Source: Marinagarivorans algicola (GTDB lineage Bacteria; Pseudomonadota; Gammaproteobacteria; Pseudomonadales; Cellvibrionaceae). From it: a DNA stretch of 64,000 bases. This document shows, piece by piece, positions 36,106 through 45,034 of the stretch. The translations under genes and the position numbers were made by a program. Numbering within the stretch: the first letter of the stretch is position 1; every line of letters starts with the position of its first letter. Under the pieces are notes generated by a model. That model worked only from the letters and a program-made list of their open reading frames with translations. It was not told the origin of the DNA and searched no databases. The stretch covers positions 1-64,000 of the forward strand of contig NZ_LGAK01000024.1 of NCBI RefSeq assembly GCF_001292705.1. Reading direction: 5' to 3'.

Positions 36106-36137
36106 AGTACATCTCAAATTTAAACGGGTTTTACGTG

Positions 36138-37064
36138 CTAGGTTGAATAGGGGTTGGGTGAATCGTTTAGGCGTTTTCTAAAGCGCTTGTATTCCCACTG
36201 GTACTGCGCGGGTATGGCGCGTACACACTGCTCTATACCTTCGCTTAGCGCATTGACGGCTGTTTGCTCATCGTCACTGGTTATATGACTGGGTGCTGGG
36301 CGAATCGTAATATTAAAGCCACCTTTGACACGCTCGGCATAAACAAATAATGGTAAGCAGCCACTTTTTTGGATTAGCTTGTGTGCCAGGGTCATGGTAA
36401 AGGCATGTTGAGCCATAAACGGTGCAAATATACCTGAGTTATCCTCTTTAGGGGTTTGATCGGGTAAAATACCTGAAATTCCGCCTGTTTTTAATACCTT
36501 GAGTATTGTCATTAAACCTTTGCGGTCGGTGGGGACTAAGGTGGCGCCGCAGCGGGTGCGGTAGTCTTGTAGTATGTCGTTCATCCCTGCAGTTTTGGGT
36601 TCTTGATACATGTTCGTGACGTCACCGCAGCTGGCTAAAAAATAGTTAACGACCTCCCAATTACCAATATGCGGAGCCAGTACGAGTACACCCTGCTTGC
36701 GCTCTATAGCACTTGTTAAGTGCTCGCGGCCTTCCACGTTTAATATATGGCGACATACCCAGTCATTGCCGCGCGCCCACACTACAGCGGTTTCAAGGGC
36801 TAGCTTACCGGTCTCTTTTAGGCTGGCAGCGATTAAAGCTTGCTGCTCTTGCGGGCTTAAGTCAGGTAAACAATATGCAATATTTTGCCGGGTAGCTACT
36901 GCCATTCGGCTCTTGGATAGCAGTGAAATACGGCCTAATACAGCACCTAAGCTTCGGACCCAGCTTAAAGGTAGGTGTCCTACAAGGGTAATAGCCAAGC
37001 GAACAAAGAGTGCAGTGGCTCTGGCTTTGAGAGGTATAGCTTTTGAGTGGGAATCTGAAGACAT
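36138..37064 (-). CDS. LpxL/HtrB-family acyltransferase
   Basis: 308 residues. An N-terminal membrane-associated helix is followed by the catalytic HIGNWE (the HX4E-type motif of the lysophospholipid/lipid A acyltransferase family), DQTPK and [15 protein letters not shown]. It would add a secondary acyl chain to lipid A precursors or a related lipid at the inner membrane. Which position is acylated cannot be told from sequence alone. It probably shares a transcript with yqhA. Confidence 0.85.
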   Translation of the reverse strand: MSSDSHSKAIPLKARATALFVRLAITLVGHLPLSWVRSLGAVLGRISLLSKSRMAVATRQNIAYCLPDLSPQEQQALIAASLKETGKLALETAVVWARGNDWVCRHILNVEGREHLTSAIERKQGVLVLAPHIGNWEVVNYFLASCGDVTNMYQEPKTAGMNDILQDYRTRCGATLVPTDRKGLMTILKVLKTGGISGILPDQTPKEDNSGIFAPFMAQHAFTMTLAHKLIQKSGCLPLFVYAERVKGGFNITIRPAPSHITSDDEQTAVNALSEGIEQCVRAIPAQYQWEYKRFRKRLNDSPNPYST

Positions 37065-37170
37065 GGAGTATGGTGCCCAGTGGTGTAAAACACCTTATGA
37101 ATATAGCGGTCATTTTGCCAAAAAAAAGCATCCAACTTAAGCATTGTTTAGTCTGTAGGGCAATAACCAA

Positions 37171-37199
37171 CCAAAACACCTATTTTACGGGTGTTTTGG
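37171..37199 (-). terminator. terminator of tpx
   Basis: CCAAAACACC (37171-37180) pairs perfectly with GGTGTTTTGG (37190-37199) over a 9-nt loop. On the minus strand it is followed by a T/G-rich stretch, so termination may be moderate. It lies after the tpx stop. Confidence 0.7.
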
Positions 37200-37285
37200 C
37201 TTGTGTATACATCTAAAGCTTATGCGTATTGGGCTCGGCTGTTTATACCGGTGTGTTAAGGTTAAACAGGCGAGTGCATGAATAC

Positions 37286-37780
37286 TTAAAGCACGGCTTT
37301 TGCCGCTTCATAATTGGGTTCTTCGGCGATCTCTGAAACGAGCTCGGCGTGTAACACACTCCCTTTTTCATCGAGTACAATGACAGCGCGAGCAGTAAGA
37401 CCGGCTAGCGGGCTTTCGAGGAGCTTTAGACCAAAGTCTTCAGCAAAGCTAGAGCGGAAGGCAGAAGCTGATACAACGTTATCTAGGCCTTCAGCCCCAC
37501 AAAAGCGCGCTAGCGCAAAGGGTAGATCTTGCGATATGCATAAAACAACGGTATTGGCTAAATGACTGACCTCTTCATTAAAGGTGCGTACCGATTGTGC
37601 GCAGGTGGGGGTATCAACACTGGGAAATACGTTGAGTATCACGCGCTTGCCTTGTAGCTCACTGCTACTGAGTTCGCTTAAATCGACTTTGGTGAGACTA
37701 AACATAGGGGCTTGTGAACCTACAGAAGGAAGGTCACTGTTGGTATTAACGGGGTTACCTTTAAGGGCTGTTTTGGCCAT
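37286..37780 (-). CDS. tpx: thiol peroxidase Tpx
   Basis: 164 residues, standard for Tpx. The peroxidatic cysteine is C60 in PSVDTPTCAQSVR and the resolving cysteine is C94 in ARFCGAEG. It reduces lipid and other hydroperoxides using thioredoxin, in cytoplasm or periplasm. No signal peptide here. AAGGTG precedes the ATG. Thematically close to trxC and fpr, both within 3 kb. Confidence 0.93.
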   Translation of the reverse strand: MAKTALKGNPVNTNSDLPSVGSQAPMFSLTKVDLSELSSSELQGKRVILNVFPSVDTPTCAQSVRTFNEEVSHLANTVVLCISQDLPFALARFCGAEGLDNVVSASAFRSSFAEDFGLKLLESPLAGLTARAVIVLDEKGSVLHAELVSEIAEEPNYEAAKAVL

Positions 37781-38437
37781 GATTATTCACCTTTTATAAT
37801 AAATAACGCCAGTATTTGATAGAAGCTGGCGAAGTTAATTGATTTGTATATTGCAGGTTTTTGGCCGGCAAATACCGAGAAAAACTAGGGCTTAATGATC
37901 TTGGCAATATCGATGACTTGGCAACCTCGAAGACGGAATGCTCCAACTGTGTAAACGCTCGCCAGCGGATGGCTGTATGCGTTGTACTATGTATGCGTTG
38001 CGCTATGGGTGTTCTTGTTTATTATACGCCCTTTACATTGCTCAGAATAACATTGTTCAGAGTACGCTAATAAGGATATCACCAAGCCTTGCGGGGTTGG
38101 TGATAAAGATACTGCCGTTATTACACTGGTGCTGAATTCGCCGCATTCAAGCCCCTGATGACTTTGATGGCCTTATAATTTGTTTTGGTCATAGAGTGCG
38201 GGTGCTATCGCAGAGTATTTTGAGCTACTGCGGATGGGGTATTTTTGATATAGCCTCTAAGGGATATAAGCCTGAGTCAGTGATTGCAATACATTCGGGA
38301 TAACAATACATTCGGAACACCCTAAGTGTCTATATTGCCAGTGTCTTTTTGTATCGTTATGGGCCTGTAGATTAAGGTAATGGCTTTAAAATACCTGTAC
38401 ACTTAGCCATGTATTTTATGGCTACCTAGAGGTAATA
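37781..38437. other. intergenic region without gene
   Basis: About 660 bp between divergent tpx and the YdjM-like gene. No convincing coding frame. A hairpin TCACCAA/TTGGTGA at 38079-38103 lacks a T-run. CAATACATTCGG is repeated at 38287-38298 and 38305-38316. The tpx and ydjM-like promoters must lie here but are not obvious. Confidence 0.45.
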
Positions 38438-39121
38438 ATGGCCAATTTCAAAACTCATATCCAGTTTGCGACTGTTGGGAGCGGTTTGGCGAGTACGGCT
38501 TTACTAGCGACTCAGACACTCAGTTTTAAAGAGGCTTTTATGTGCTGGCTAGCTGGCACTATTGGCGGCATTTTGCCCGATATCGACTCCGATAATTCGT
38601 ACAGTTTAGGTATATTATTTGGTATTTTAACGTTACTCGCGTGTGCTAGCACGATTGCTTATAGCGTGTACAAAATTCCCATTGTATGGGTATGGGGGCT
38701 GTGTTTTTTGGTGTATTGCGCCATGCAATTTGTTGTGCGTAACCTATTCAAACACTTTACAATACACCGCGGTGTTTGCCATTCATTATTAGCTGGCATT
38801 GCTGCTGGCCTTTTATTAACCTGGGCGAGCTATAAACTAGGCTATACGGCCACCACGAGTTGGTTTTTAGGCGCTTTTTTAAGTTTTGGCTTTCTATTGC
38901 ATTTACTATTGGATGAAATCTATTCGGTAGATTTTATGAACGTCTCAGTTAAGCGCTCGTTTGGTACAGCGATTAAATTATTTGATTACAATAATATCAA
39001 AACGGCACTGGCATTAGCGATAGTGATTGCTGTACTAGCAATGGATGCACCGCCTTACCATACTTTTATCGCTAAAATATTTAATCCACAAATCTATGTC
39101 CAGTTAATCAGTATGGATTAG
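38438..39121 (+). CDS. YdjM-like membrane-bound metal-dependent hydrolase
   Basis: 227 residues with several transmembrane helices. The motifs GGILPDIDSDNS, HRGVCHSLLAG and HLLLDEIYSVDF match the LexA-binding inner-membrane-bound hydrolase (YdjM/DUF457) family, where Asp and His probably bind metal. GAGGTAAT precedes the ATG. In E. coli ydjM belongs to the SOS regulon; I saw no LexA box here. Substrate unknown. Confidence 0.85.
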   Translation: MANFKTHIQFATVGSGLASTALLATQTLSFKEAFMCWLAGTIGGILPDIDSDNSYSLGILFGILTLLACASTIAYSVYKIPIVWVWGLCFLVYCAMQFVVRNLFKHFTIHRGVCHSLLAGIAAGLLLTWASYKLGYTATTSWFLGAFLSFGFLLHLLLDEIYSVDFMNVSVKRSFGTAIKLFDYNNIKTALALAIVIAVLAMDAPPYHTFIAKIFNPQIYVQLISMD

Positions 39122-39218
39122 CGATGAATTGTTTGCATTAGCTATACGATGCTAAACGGTTTATGTCGTTGCGTTACATAATGTTTGGGACTACATTCAT
39201 AAAATTTGAGAACTTTGT

Positions 39219-40070
39219 ATGATCACTATTGGCCAGCATCACACACTTCGCGTCACCAAAATAACACCCTTTGGCGCCTTTTTTGATGCCGATGATTTAG
39301 GTGAGGTACTCATGCCCAATAAGCATGGCGCTAAAGGGCTGGCGGTTGGTGATACGCAGGCGGTTTTTATCTATTTAGATTCTGATGATCGCCCTATTTG
39401 CACATTACAAAAGCCTAAAATACGTGTAGGTGAATTTGCATTGCTAAGGGTTATTGACAGCAATAGTGTGGGTGCTTTTTTAGATTGGGGTTTAGATAAA
39501 GATTTGTTGGTTCCTTTTGCTGAGCAGCATAGACCGATGGAAGTAGGTCGCTCATATTTGGTGCGTGCCTATATCGATCATACCGATGGTCGTATTGTGG
39601 CCTCCTCTAAAGTGGATAAGTTTGTAGAGGAAGATAAGCCGCATGGTTATAGCGTTAAGCAGGCAGTGAATTTAATTGTCGCCAATACAACCGATTTAGG
39701 CTTTAAGGCGATTATTAATCATCATCACTGGGGCGTTTTGTATAAAGAAGAGGTTTTTCAGCGATTAAGTTTTGGTCAAGCCATTAAGGGATACATTAAA
39801 TTCATTCGCCCTGACGGTAAAATAGATTTAACACTACAAGGCGGCCAAGAAACACGCGATAAATACACTCACATTATTCTCAATTATTTAAAGCGGCACA
39901 ATGGTTATGCGCCTGTACATGACAAGTCAGATCCTGAGCAAATTAGCTTAATGTTTAAAATGAGTAAAAAAGCATTTAAAAAAACCATCGGGGGGTTGTA
40001 CAAGCAAAAAATAATTCGTATTGAAAATGACGGTATTTATTTGCTTGACCGTACCGAGCCTAAGGCCTAG
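39219..40070 (+). CDS. cvfB: CvfB-family S1 RNA-binding protein
   Basis: 283 residues. Tandem S1-like domains (GAFFDADDLGEVLMP, VGAFLDWGLDKDLLVPF, GFKAIINHHHWGVLYKEE) and a C-terminal winged-helix-like domain (about 215-280) match the CvfB/YitL family, which binds RNA in Staphylococcus and affects virulence factor expression. Cytoplasmic. A strong hairpin terminator follows at 40088-40112. Confidence 0.9.
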   Translation: MITIGQHHTLRVTKITPFGAFFDADDLGEVLMPNKHGAKGLAVGDTQAVFIYLDSDDRPICTLQKPKIRVGEFALLRVIDSNSVGAFLDWGLDKDLLVPFAEQHRPMEVGRSYLVRAYIDHTDGRIVASSKVDKFVEEDKPHGYSVKQAVNLIVANTTDLGFKAIINHHHWGVLYKEEVFQRLSFGQAIKGYIKFIRPDGKIDLTLQGGQETRDKYTHIILNYLKRHNGYAPVHDKSDPEQISLMFKMSKKAFKKTIGGLYKQKIIRIENDGIYLLDRTEPKA

Positions 40071-40087
40071 ATCGTTAATCTCTTGTG

Positions 40088-40117
40088 AAAGGGGAGCTTT
40101 TAGCTCCCCTTTTGGTT
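40088..40117 (+). terminator. terminator of cvfB
   Basis: AAAGGGGAGCT (40088-40098) and AGCTCCCCTTT (40102-40112) form a perfect 11-bp stem with a TTT loop and continue into T-rich sequence. Confidence 0.88.
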
Positions 40118-40351
40118 TTATAAGGCAGTATATTTTTGGCGTCAAAGTGTTTAATATGGCGATGACCTTACTGTGACGCAGTAGATGCTATAAAGGGTTG
40201 ACTCCTGCGTCAATATGCCATACCTGTATGGGATTTTGCTGTTGCAGGGAGGTCCTAAAATAGCTGGTTAATCAAAAAGCGCATACGTTGCGCTTAACTT
40301 TAATCAAAGGGCCGCTATTCATTTAACGCTATAAAAAGGATGAATTTTGTG

Positions 40352-40807
40352 ATGAAATTTTTTTTACGAATGATGACTTTAAGCTTACTGTCTTGTCATG
40401 CTCTCTCAGCTGAGCTTAGTACGCCTGAAGCGCTGTTCAAACGATTTGTTGAATTGGGTGAAAATTTTGACCCAGCAGTGGCGAACCTCTACGCCGACGA
40501 TGCAAAAATAGTTTTTTTTAGGCAACACCCTCATGGCTTAGAGCGTCAAATGGCAGTATCGGGTTATGAGTGGAAAAGCTTAATATCAAAAATAATGCCA
40601 GTCGCAAAATTGACTCAAGATATTAGCCGCTATCAAGAAGTTGAAGTGATAGCCCAAGATAATGCGTTTAAGATTAAAGCCAATCGTTATGTTGAGCGTA
40701 AATGCTACTGGGATGCCGGATATTATATGATGGTAAAAAAGTCTCCTTCTGGTCAGTGGCTAATTATTGAAGAATACACACAGACGCAGCCTACTTCTCA
40801 ATGTTGA
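40352..40807 (+). CDS. exported NTF2-like hypothetical protein
   Basis: 151 residues. MKFFLRMMTLSLLSCHALSA is a signal peptide ending near residue 20. The mature part (STPEALFKRFVELGENFDPAVANLYADDAKIVFFRQHP...) has the alpha-then-curved-sheet look of NTF2-like/SnoaL proteins. AAGGATG sits 9-14 bp before the ATG at 40352; an earlier ATG at 40340 is too close to that site. Periplasmic, function unknown. It stands alone. Confidence 0.6.
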   Translation: MKFFLRMMTLSLLSCHALSAELSTPEALFKRFVELGENFDPAVANLYADDAKIVFFRQHPHGLERQMAVSGYEWKSLISKIMPVAKLTQDISRYQEVEVIAQDNAFKIKANRYVERKCYWDAGYYMMVKKSPSGQWLIIEEYTQTQPTSQC

Positions 40808-41192
40808 TTTGTTGCTGCATTGACATCTAATTGTTACCTCGAACGCCTAGTGCAGTTTTAGGGGGTAGATAATAATAGCTTGCCCAAGCGTAGAGTTCTA
40901 TTGTCTCTGGGAGGTGCTCGAAGGGATGTATGACCGAGCATGTGATGCTTTGAGCAACGCAGTCGAGGAAGCAGAAAACGTCACTATTCAGCTAAGTTGA
41001 AAAAATTCACCTGATAGGATATTTTCTGGCTATATAAGCGCCGGGAGCGCTTATATAGCGTCTACGGATGGCTTGAGCGGTCCAGTAAATGATTCATTGG
41101 CGCGCGATTTCCTGACCTCTGACCCGATCTCTGGACCTCTGAATAGTTACAATAAAACAAGTATTATTGGCTAATGTATTTCTGTCTCGTCC
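40808..41192. other. intergenic region with perfect inverted repeat
   Basis: About 385 bp between convergent genes. It contains the 13-bp perfect inverted repeat at 41029-41059. I found no reading frame or other feature. Confidence 0.5.
41029..41059. repeat. 13-bp perfect inverted repeat
   Basis: GCTATATAAGCGC (41029-41041) and GCGCTTATATAGC (41047-41059) enclose a 5-nt loop. No T-run follows on either strand, so it is not a standard rho-independent terminator. Confidence 0.75.
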
Positions 41193-42164
41193 TTAGTTGA
41201 TCTGGCCCGCTCTATTGTGGGCTTGCGTATAATCAATCAACGGCCCTTCGGGCACAATGTGCGTTGGATTAATGTGGCTATGGCTAAAGTAATAATGGGT
41301 TTTGATATGGTCAAAATTGACCGTACCGGCTATGCCTGGGTACTGATACAACTCACGAACGTAATGGGTAAGGTTAGGATAGCTTTCTATTGATCGTTTG
41401 TTAGTTTTAAAGTGACCAAAATAAACGCTATCAAAACGAATCAGCGTAGTAAATAGTCGCCAGTCGGCTTCGGTAATTTGCTGGCCAGCTAAGTAACGCT
41501 GATTTGCTAGAAGGCTTTCAATGTAATCAAGCGCCTCAAAAACTTGATGGTAGGCTTGGCTATAGGCAGCCTGCGTGGTGGCAAAACCTGCGCGATAAAC
41601 ACCATTGTTAATATTGTTATAGACCAAGGTATTTATACGATTGATACTAGGCTGTAGTGCCTTTGGATAGTAATCATCGTAGTTACCTGTTACATCATTG
41701 AAGGCGCTATTAAGCATGCGAATAATTTCGGATGATTCATTACTAACAATTGTTTGTTGCTGCTTGTCCCATAAAATAGGAACAGTGACGCGGCCGGTAT
41801 AATCGACTTTGGCGGCAGTATAGACCTGATGGCAATAGTGTAAGTTGGGTAGGGGGTTATCTTTTGAAACCTCAGAAAAAACCCAGCCATGCTCTAGCAT
41901 TTTAGGGTCAACCACGGTAACGCCGATGTGTTTTTGCAGTTGCTTGAGTTCGCGGAAAATAAGCGTGCGATGTGCCCAAGGGCAGGCCAGTGATACAAAC
42001 AGGTGATATCGTCCTGACTCTGCTTTAAAGCCGGCGGCGCCTGTTGGCCCGGCTTCCCCTGTTGCGCTTACCCAATGCCGAAATATGGCATCTTCTCGTT
42101 CAAACGCACCGTGTTTGCTCTCATACCATTTGTCTTGCCATTGCCCGTTAACCAGTAAGCCCAT
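41193..42164 (-). CDS. glutathionyl-hydroquinone reductase (GST superfamily)
   Basis: 323 residues, the usual length for the YqjG/ECM4 group. SLACPWAHRTLIFRELK contains the catalytic cysteine C61; the N-terminal RWVSATGE-like stretch and C-terminal RLFTTLIRFDSVYFGHFKTNKR are family hallmarks. It reduces glutathionyl-hydroquinones with glutathione in the cytoplasm. Divergent from the FMN reductase group, with 264 bp between the start codons. Confidence 0.93.
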   Translation of the reverse strand: MGLLVNGQWQDKWYESKHGAFEREDAIFRHWVSATGEAGPTGAAGFKAESGRYHLFVSLACPWAHRTLIFRELKQLQKHIGVTVVDPKMLEHGWVFSEVSKDNPLPNLHYCHQVYTAAKVDYTGRVTVPILWDKQQQTIVSNESSEIIRMLNSAFNDVTGNYDDYYPKALQPSINRINTLVYNNINNGVYRAGFATTQAAYSQAYHQVFEALDYIESLLANQRYLAGQQITEADWRLFTTLIRFDSVYFGHFKTNKRSIESYPNLTHYVRELYQYPGIAGTVNFDHIKTHYYFSHSHINPTHIVPEGPLIDYTQAHNRAGQIN

Positions 42165-42277
42165 AGTGCACCTATTATTGATGTTAATCTATTGTGGATG
42201 TTTGAATGTAGGTAGCCATTATAAAAAGCTTGAGTGAGCTGAAAGGTTTAAATTTTTGATACGTTTGAGCAAAAATA

Positions 42278-42318
42278 TTGACCATTTGGATGAATCTTTA
42301 GGGGCATAATATGGTCAA
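42278..42318. promoter_or_regulatory. spread dyad between divergent redox genes
   Basis: TTGACCAT (42278-42285) and ATGGTCAA (42311-42318) are perfect reverse complements with 25 bp between them, so the arms are about three helical turns apart. They lie between the hydroquinone reductase and FMN reductase genes. Confidence 0.35.
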
Positions 42319-42428
42319 CAACACAATTCCATGATCCATAGTCACAGTAGACTAGTCAAGGGTTAGGTAATGTTCACTGGGTGTACGCAGCCCGCAACCC
42401 AACTTCCTCTTCACAGATAAGGTTTATT

Positions 42429-42950
42429 ATGAAAGTCATTGCATTTGCTGCCAGCTCTAGTCAGCAGTCTATTAATAAGCAGCTAGCCACCTATGCCGCC
42501 GGTTTAGTGTCGAATGCTGAGGTAGAGGTGTTGGATCTCAACGATTATGAGCTGCCGCTGTTTAGTGTAGAGCGTGAAGCGGCTTTGGGTCAGCCTGATT
42601 TGGCCAAGGCTTTTTCGCAAAAATTGGCAAGTGCCGATGCGATTATTGTCTCTTATGCCGAGCATAACGGAACTTACACGGCAGCGTATAAAAATTTATT
42701 TGACTGGGTGTCACGCATTGATCGTGCGGTGTTTCATAATAAGCCTACGGTGCTATTAGCGACGTCGCCAGGCCCTGGCGGCGCTAAAAATGTATTGGCT
42801 CAAGCGTTGGCATCAGCGACTTACTTTGCGGCTGATGTGAAAGCGAGTGTGAGTGTTGCGTCATTTTTTGATCACTTTGATGCAGCCACTCAAACAGTCA
42901 CGAATAAAGATATCGCTTTACAGATTCAGCAAGCCGTTAGCCATTTTTAA
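42429..42950 (+). CDS. NAD(P)H-dependent FMN reductase-like flavoprotein
   Basis: 173 residues from the ATG at 42429, which begins the typical MKVIAFAASSS; the frame extends upstream without homology. It has the flavodoxin-like fold with the phosphate loop ASSSQQSIN, SYAEHNGTYTAAYKNLFDWVSR and ATSPGPGG motifs of the NADPH-dependent FMN/chromate reductase family. Cytoplasmic. Cytochrome b561 and YceI genes follow in the same direction, so a small redox operon is likely. Confidence 0.85.
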   Translation: MKVIAFAASSSQQSINKQLATYAAGLVSNAEVEVLDLNDYELPLFSVEREAALGQPDLAKAFSQKLASADAIIVSYAEHNGTYTAAYKNLFDWVSRIDRAVFHNKPTVLLATSPGPGGAKNVLAQALASATYFAADVKASVSVASFFDHFDAATQTVTNKDIALQIQQAVSHF

Positions 42951-42998
42951 TATGTGCGTTATAGTTTGCAGGTTAATTTTAAATATTGGAGTGCTGCC

Positions 42999-43583
42999 GT
43001 GCTAAACAATCAACCCCAGCCAAGCCATAAAGCTCAACTAAAAAACAGCACAACGCACTACGGCTGGTTGAGTCGCACTATTCATTGGCTGAGTGCGTTA
43101 GCCGTTATTGGGCTCTTTGTGGTAGGAGTGTGGATGGTTGAGTTGGACTATTATCATGAGTGGTACAAAACCGCCCCCGATTTACATCGCAGCTTTGGTG
43201 TTATGTTAATGCTACTCACACTAGTGCGTATGAGTTGGTACGCAGTGTCAGCTAAGCCTTTGGCGCTAGCTCAGCATTCGCGTCAAGAAAAGGTTATGGC
43301 GAAAGTAGTACATCACGCTATGCTACTTGTATTATTTGTAATGTTTGTGAGTGGTTATCTTATTACAACTGCCCAGGGGGATCCGCTGTATGTTTTTAAT
43401 GTGTTAGCGATTCCTGCTACGCTGAGTGGCATTACCAATCTTGAAGACTATGCAGGTGAAGTACATGCTATTGCAGGTTTTAGTCTTATTGGTTTAGCGA
43501 GTGTGCATGCGCTAGGTGCCCTTAAGCATCATTTTTATGATAAAGATGATACGCTAAAACGAATGCTGGGCACCAATCGATAA
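42999..43583 (+). CDS. cytochrome b561-family protein
   Basis: 194 residues. Four transmembrane helices with heme-ligand histidines placed as in the bacterial b561 family: IHWLSALAV, LHRSFGVML, VHHAMLLVLFVMF and VHAIAGFSLIGLASVHALG. A GTG start at 42999 is preferred because GGAG lies 8 bp upstream; an earlier GTG at 42954 is in frame. Inner membrane electron carrier between quinones and periplasmic partners. It is followed by a yceI gene, a common pairing. Confidence 0.88.
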   Translation: MLNNQPQPSHKAQLKNSTTHYGWLSRTIHWLSALAVIGLFVVGVWMVELDYYHEWYKTAPDLHRSFGVMLMLLTLVRMSWYAVSAKPLALAQHSRQEKVMAKVVHHAMLLVLFVMFVSGYLITTAQGDPLYVFNVLAIPATLSGITNLEDYAGEVHAIAGFSLIGLASVHALGALKHHFYDKDDTLKRMLGTNR

Positions 43584-43678
43584 AATATGATTTTGTAATA
43601 AATAGGTAAAACGTGTTGTAACTAATTATCGCTTTGGCTAAATAGTTACTGATTTTTTAATTATACTGAGGAGACGTT

Positions 43679-44323
43679 ATGTTTAATTTTTTAAATAATA
43701 ATCAAGTATCAACGCTAGCTAAAAAGAGCAATAACAAAGTCAAAGCTGTCGCGGCTTCATTGGCATTCGCGGTAGCTACCAGTGCAATAATGCCTAGTGC
43801 ACTCGCGGATGACTATGTGATTGATACAAAAGGTGCGCATGCCTTTGTACAATTTAGGATTAAGCATTTAGGTTATAGCTGGTTGTATGGCCGCTTTAAT
43901 GAGTTTGGTGGTGAATTTACTTATGATGCTAAAGATCCCACTAAAAATAAAGTCACTGTAGATATTAATGTTGCCAGTATCGATAGTATGCATGCTGAGC
44001 GCGATAAGCACTTACGTGGCAAAAAGTTTTTAGATACTGGTACCTTCCCCAGTGCTAAATTTGTAAGTACGAGCTATAAACCAACAGGCGAAAAAACAGC
44101 CGATTTAAGCGGTAACTTAACCTTACACGGTGTAACCAAGCCAATTACAATTGCTGTTGAGCATATTGGCGGTGGTAGTGACCCTTGGGGTGGATATCGT
44201 CATGGCTTTGAAGGCAGTATTACTATTAAACCTCAAGATTTTGGTATGGACTTAACGAAAAGCTTAGGTGCTTCGGCTTCTGAGGTTGAGTTATTTTTAT
44301 CGGTAGAAGGTATTCGAAAATAG
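43679..44323 (+). CDS. YceI-family periplasmic lipid-binding protein
   Basis: 214 residues. A long signal region (hydrophobic core about 24-38, ending SALA, mature DDYVIDTKGAH). The mature 8-stranded lipocalin-like barrel has typical HAFVQFRIKHLGYSWLYGRF, HLRGKKFLDT and LSGNLTLHGVTKPI. YceI proteins bind polyisoprenoid or amphipathic molecules. GAGGAG precedes the ATG. Next to cytochrome b561 it may deliver or shield a quinone-like ligand; that is inference. A strong terminator follows. Confidence 0.93.
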   Translation: MFNFLNNNQVSTLAKKSNNKVKAVAASLAFAVATSAIMPSALADDYVIDTKGAHAFVQFRIKHLGYSWLYGRFNEFGGEFTYDAKDPTKNKVTVDINVASIDSMHAERDKHLRGKKFLDTGTFPSAKFVSTSYKPTGEKTADLSGNLTLHGVTKPITIAVEHIGGGSDPWGGYRHGFEGSITIKPQDFGMDLTKSLGASASEVELFLSVEGIRK

Positions 44324-44342
44324 CGTAGTATTAATGCGTTAT

Positions 44343-44378
44343 GTAAAAGCCGCACACCATATGATGTGCGGCTTTTAC
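44343..44378 (+). terminator. terminator of yceI
   Basis: GTAAAAGCCGCACA (44343-44356) and TGTGCGGCTTTTAC (44365-44378) form a perfect 14-bp stem with an 8-nt loop and a T-rich arm. Confidence 0.88.
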
Positions 44379-44441
44379 AATAATCTTCAGCGCTTTTCAA
44401 TGTGCGCAGTCCAAGCCTTGCTTTGCGTGCGATATTATGGG

Positions 44442-44816
44442 CTATTGTGTCAACACATGATTGGTGGTGACATCGGCAATAATATTTTGTTTTTCATCGG
44501 TGACAACCGTGTGTACAACACTCACGGTACGGCCTTTCTTTACGTAGGTAGAAGTGGCAAAAAAGTTGCCGCTTTTGGCGTTTCCAATAAGATTGGCGTT
44601 GATGTTTATCGCTAGTGGAAAGCCCTTCATTCCCTCTTGGGGATTGCTATTTTCAAGTAGTAGAACCGACGCAGTGACATCGGCAAACCAGATGATAGCG
44701 CCTGCGTTAACAATACCAAAAGGGTTGAGGATGCCCTTTTCTACGGGCATCTTTGAGGTGACTTCGTCGTTACTTTGACTGAGGAGGGTGAAGCGAATAG
44801 TGCCTTGGTAGTCCAT
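44442..44816 (-). CDS. PaaI-type hotdog thioesterase
   Basis: 124 residues. NPFGIVNAGAIIWFADVTASVLL is the hotdog helix region, with N/G in place of the common HGG motif of PaaI enzymes, and the rest (FPLAININANLIGNAKSGNFFATSTYVKKGRTVSVVHTVVTDE) fits the fold. Probably hydrolyses an acyl-CoA in the cytoplasm; substrate unknown. It is divergent from the TetR gene with an operator-like motif between them. Confidence 0.8.
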   Translation of the reverse strand: MDYQGTIRFTLLSQSNDEVTSKMPVEKGILNPFGIVNAGAIIWFADVTASVLLLENSNPQEGMKGFPLAININANLIGNAKSGNFFATSTYVKKGRTVSVVHTVVTDEKQNIIADVTTNHVLTQ

Positions 44817-44899
44817 GAGGGCGCCTTAATTAAATAGTGATGAGCTAATTTTATATGCCACCTAGCTGGCAGTGAGTAACCAGTATATTATTATTTGTG

Positions 44900-44913
44900 A
44901 TGTGCGTGCACAT
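44900..44913. promoter_or_regulatory. palindrome between thioesterase and tetR
   Basis: ATGTGC-GT-GCACAT, a perfect dyad with 6-bp arms, lies in the divergent control region about 30 bp from the TetR operator motif. It could be a site for a second regulator. Confidence 0.35.
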
Positions 44914-44930
44914 AAAGGCAATAATAGCAG

Positions 44931-44959
44931 TTGCAATTTAAGACGACCGGTCATATTAT
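44931..44959 (+). promoter_or_regulatory. tetR promoter overlapped by its operator
   Basis: TTGCAA (44931-44936) and TATTAT (44954-44959) are separated by exactly 17 bp, a good sigma-70 promoter for tetR. The operator-like motif GACGACCGGTCAT (44942-44954) fills the spacer, so a bound repressor would block RNA polymerase. Confidence 0.65.
44942..44954. promoter_or_regulatory. TetR operator copy 1
   Basis: GACGACCGGTCAT; the core ACGACC/GGTCAT is an imperfect palindrome (ANGACC-GGTCNT). It shares 12 of 13 bases with the two copies before the LpxR-like gene. Confidence 0.7.
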
Positions 44960-45034
44960 AGTGGGTATATAAAAGCCAACACTGTCGCTAAAATAGCCAG
45001 TGAAGGCTCAACGCGATAGCGAGAGGGCTATACG

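Noticed and set aside
38079-38103. Hairpin TCACCAA/TTGGTGA
   Set aside because: No T-run and a mismatch inside the stem; not called as a terminator.
44334-44615. 93-codon plus-strand frame after yceI
   Set aside because: It begins inside the yceI terminator and overlaps the thioesterase gene on the other strand.
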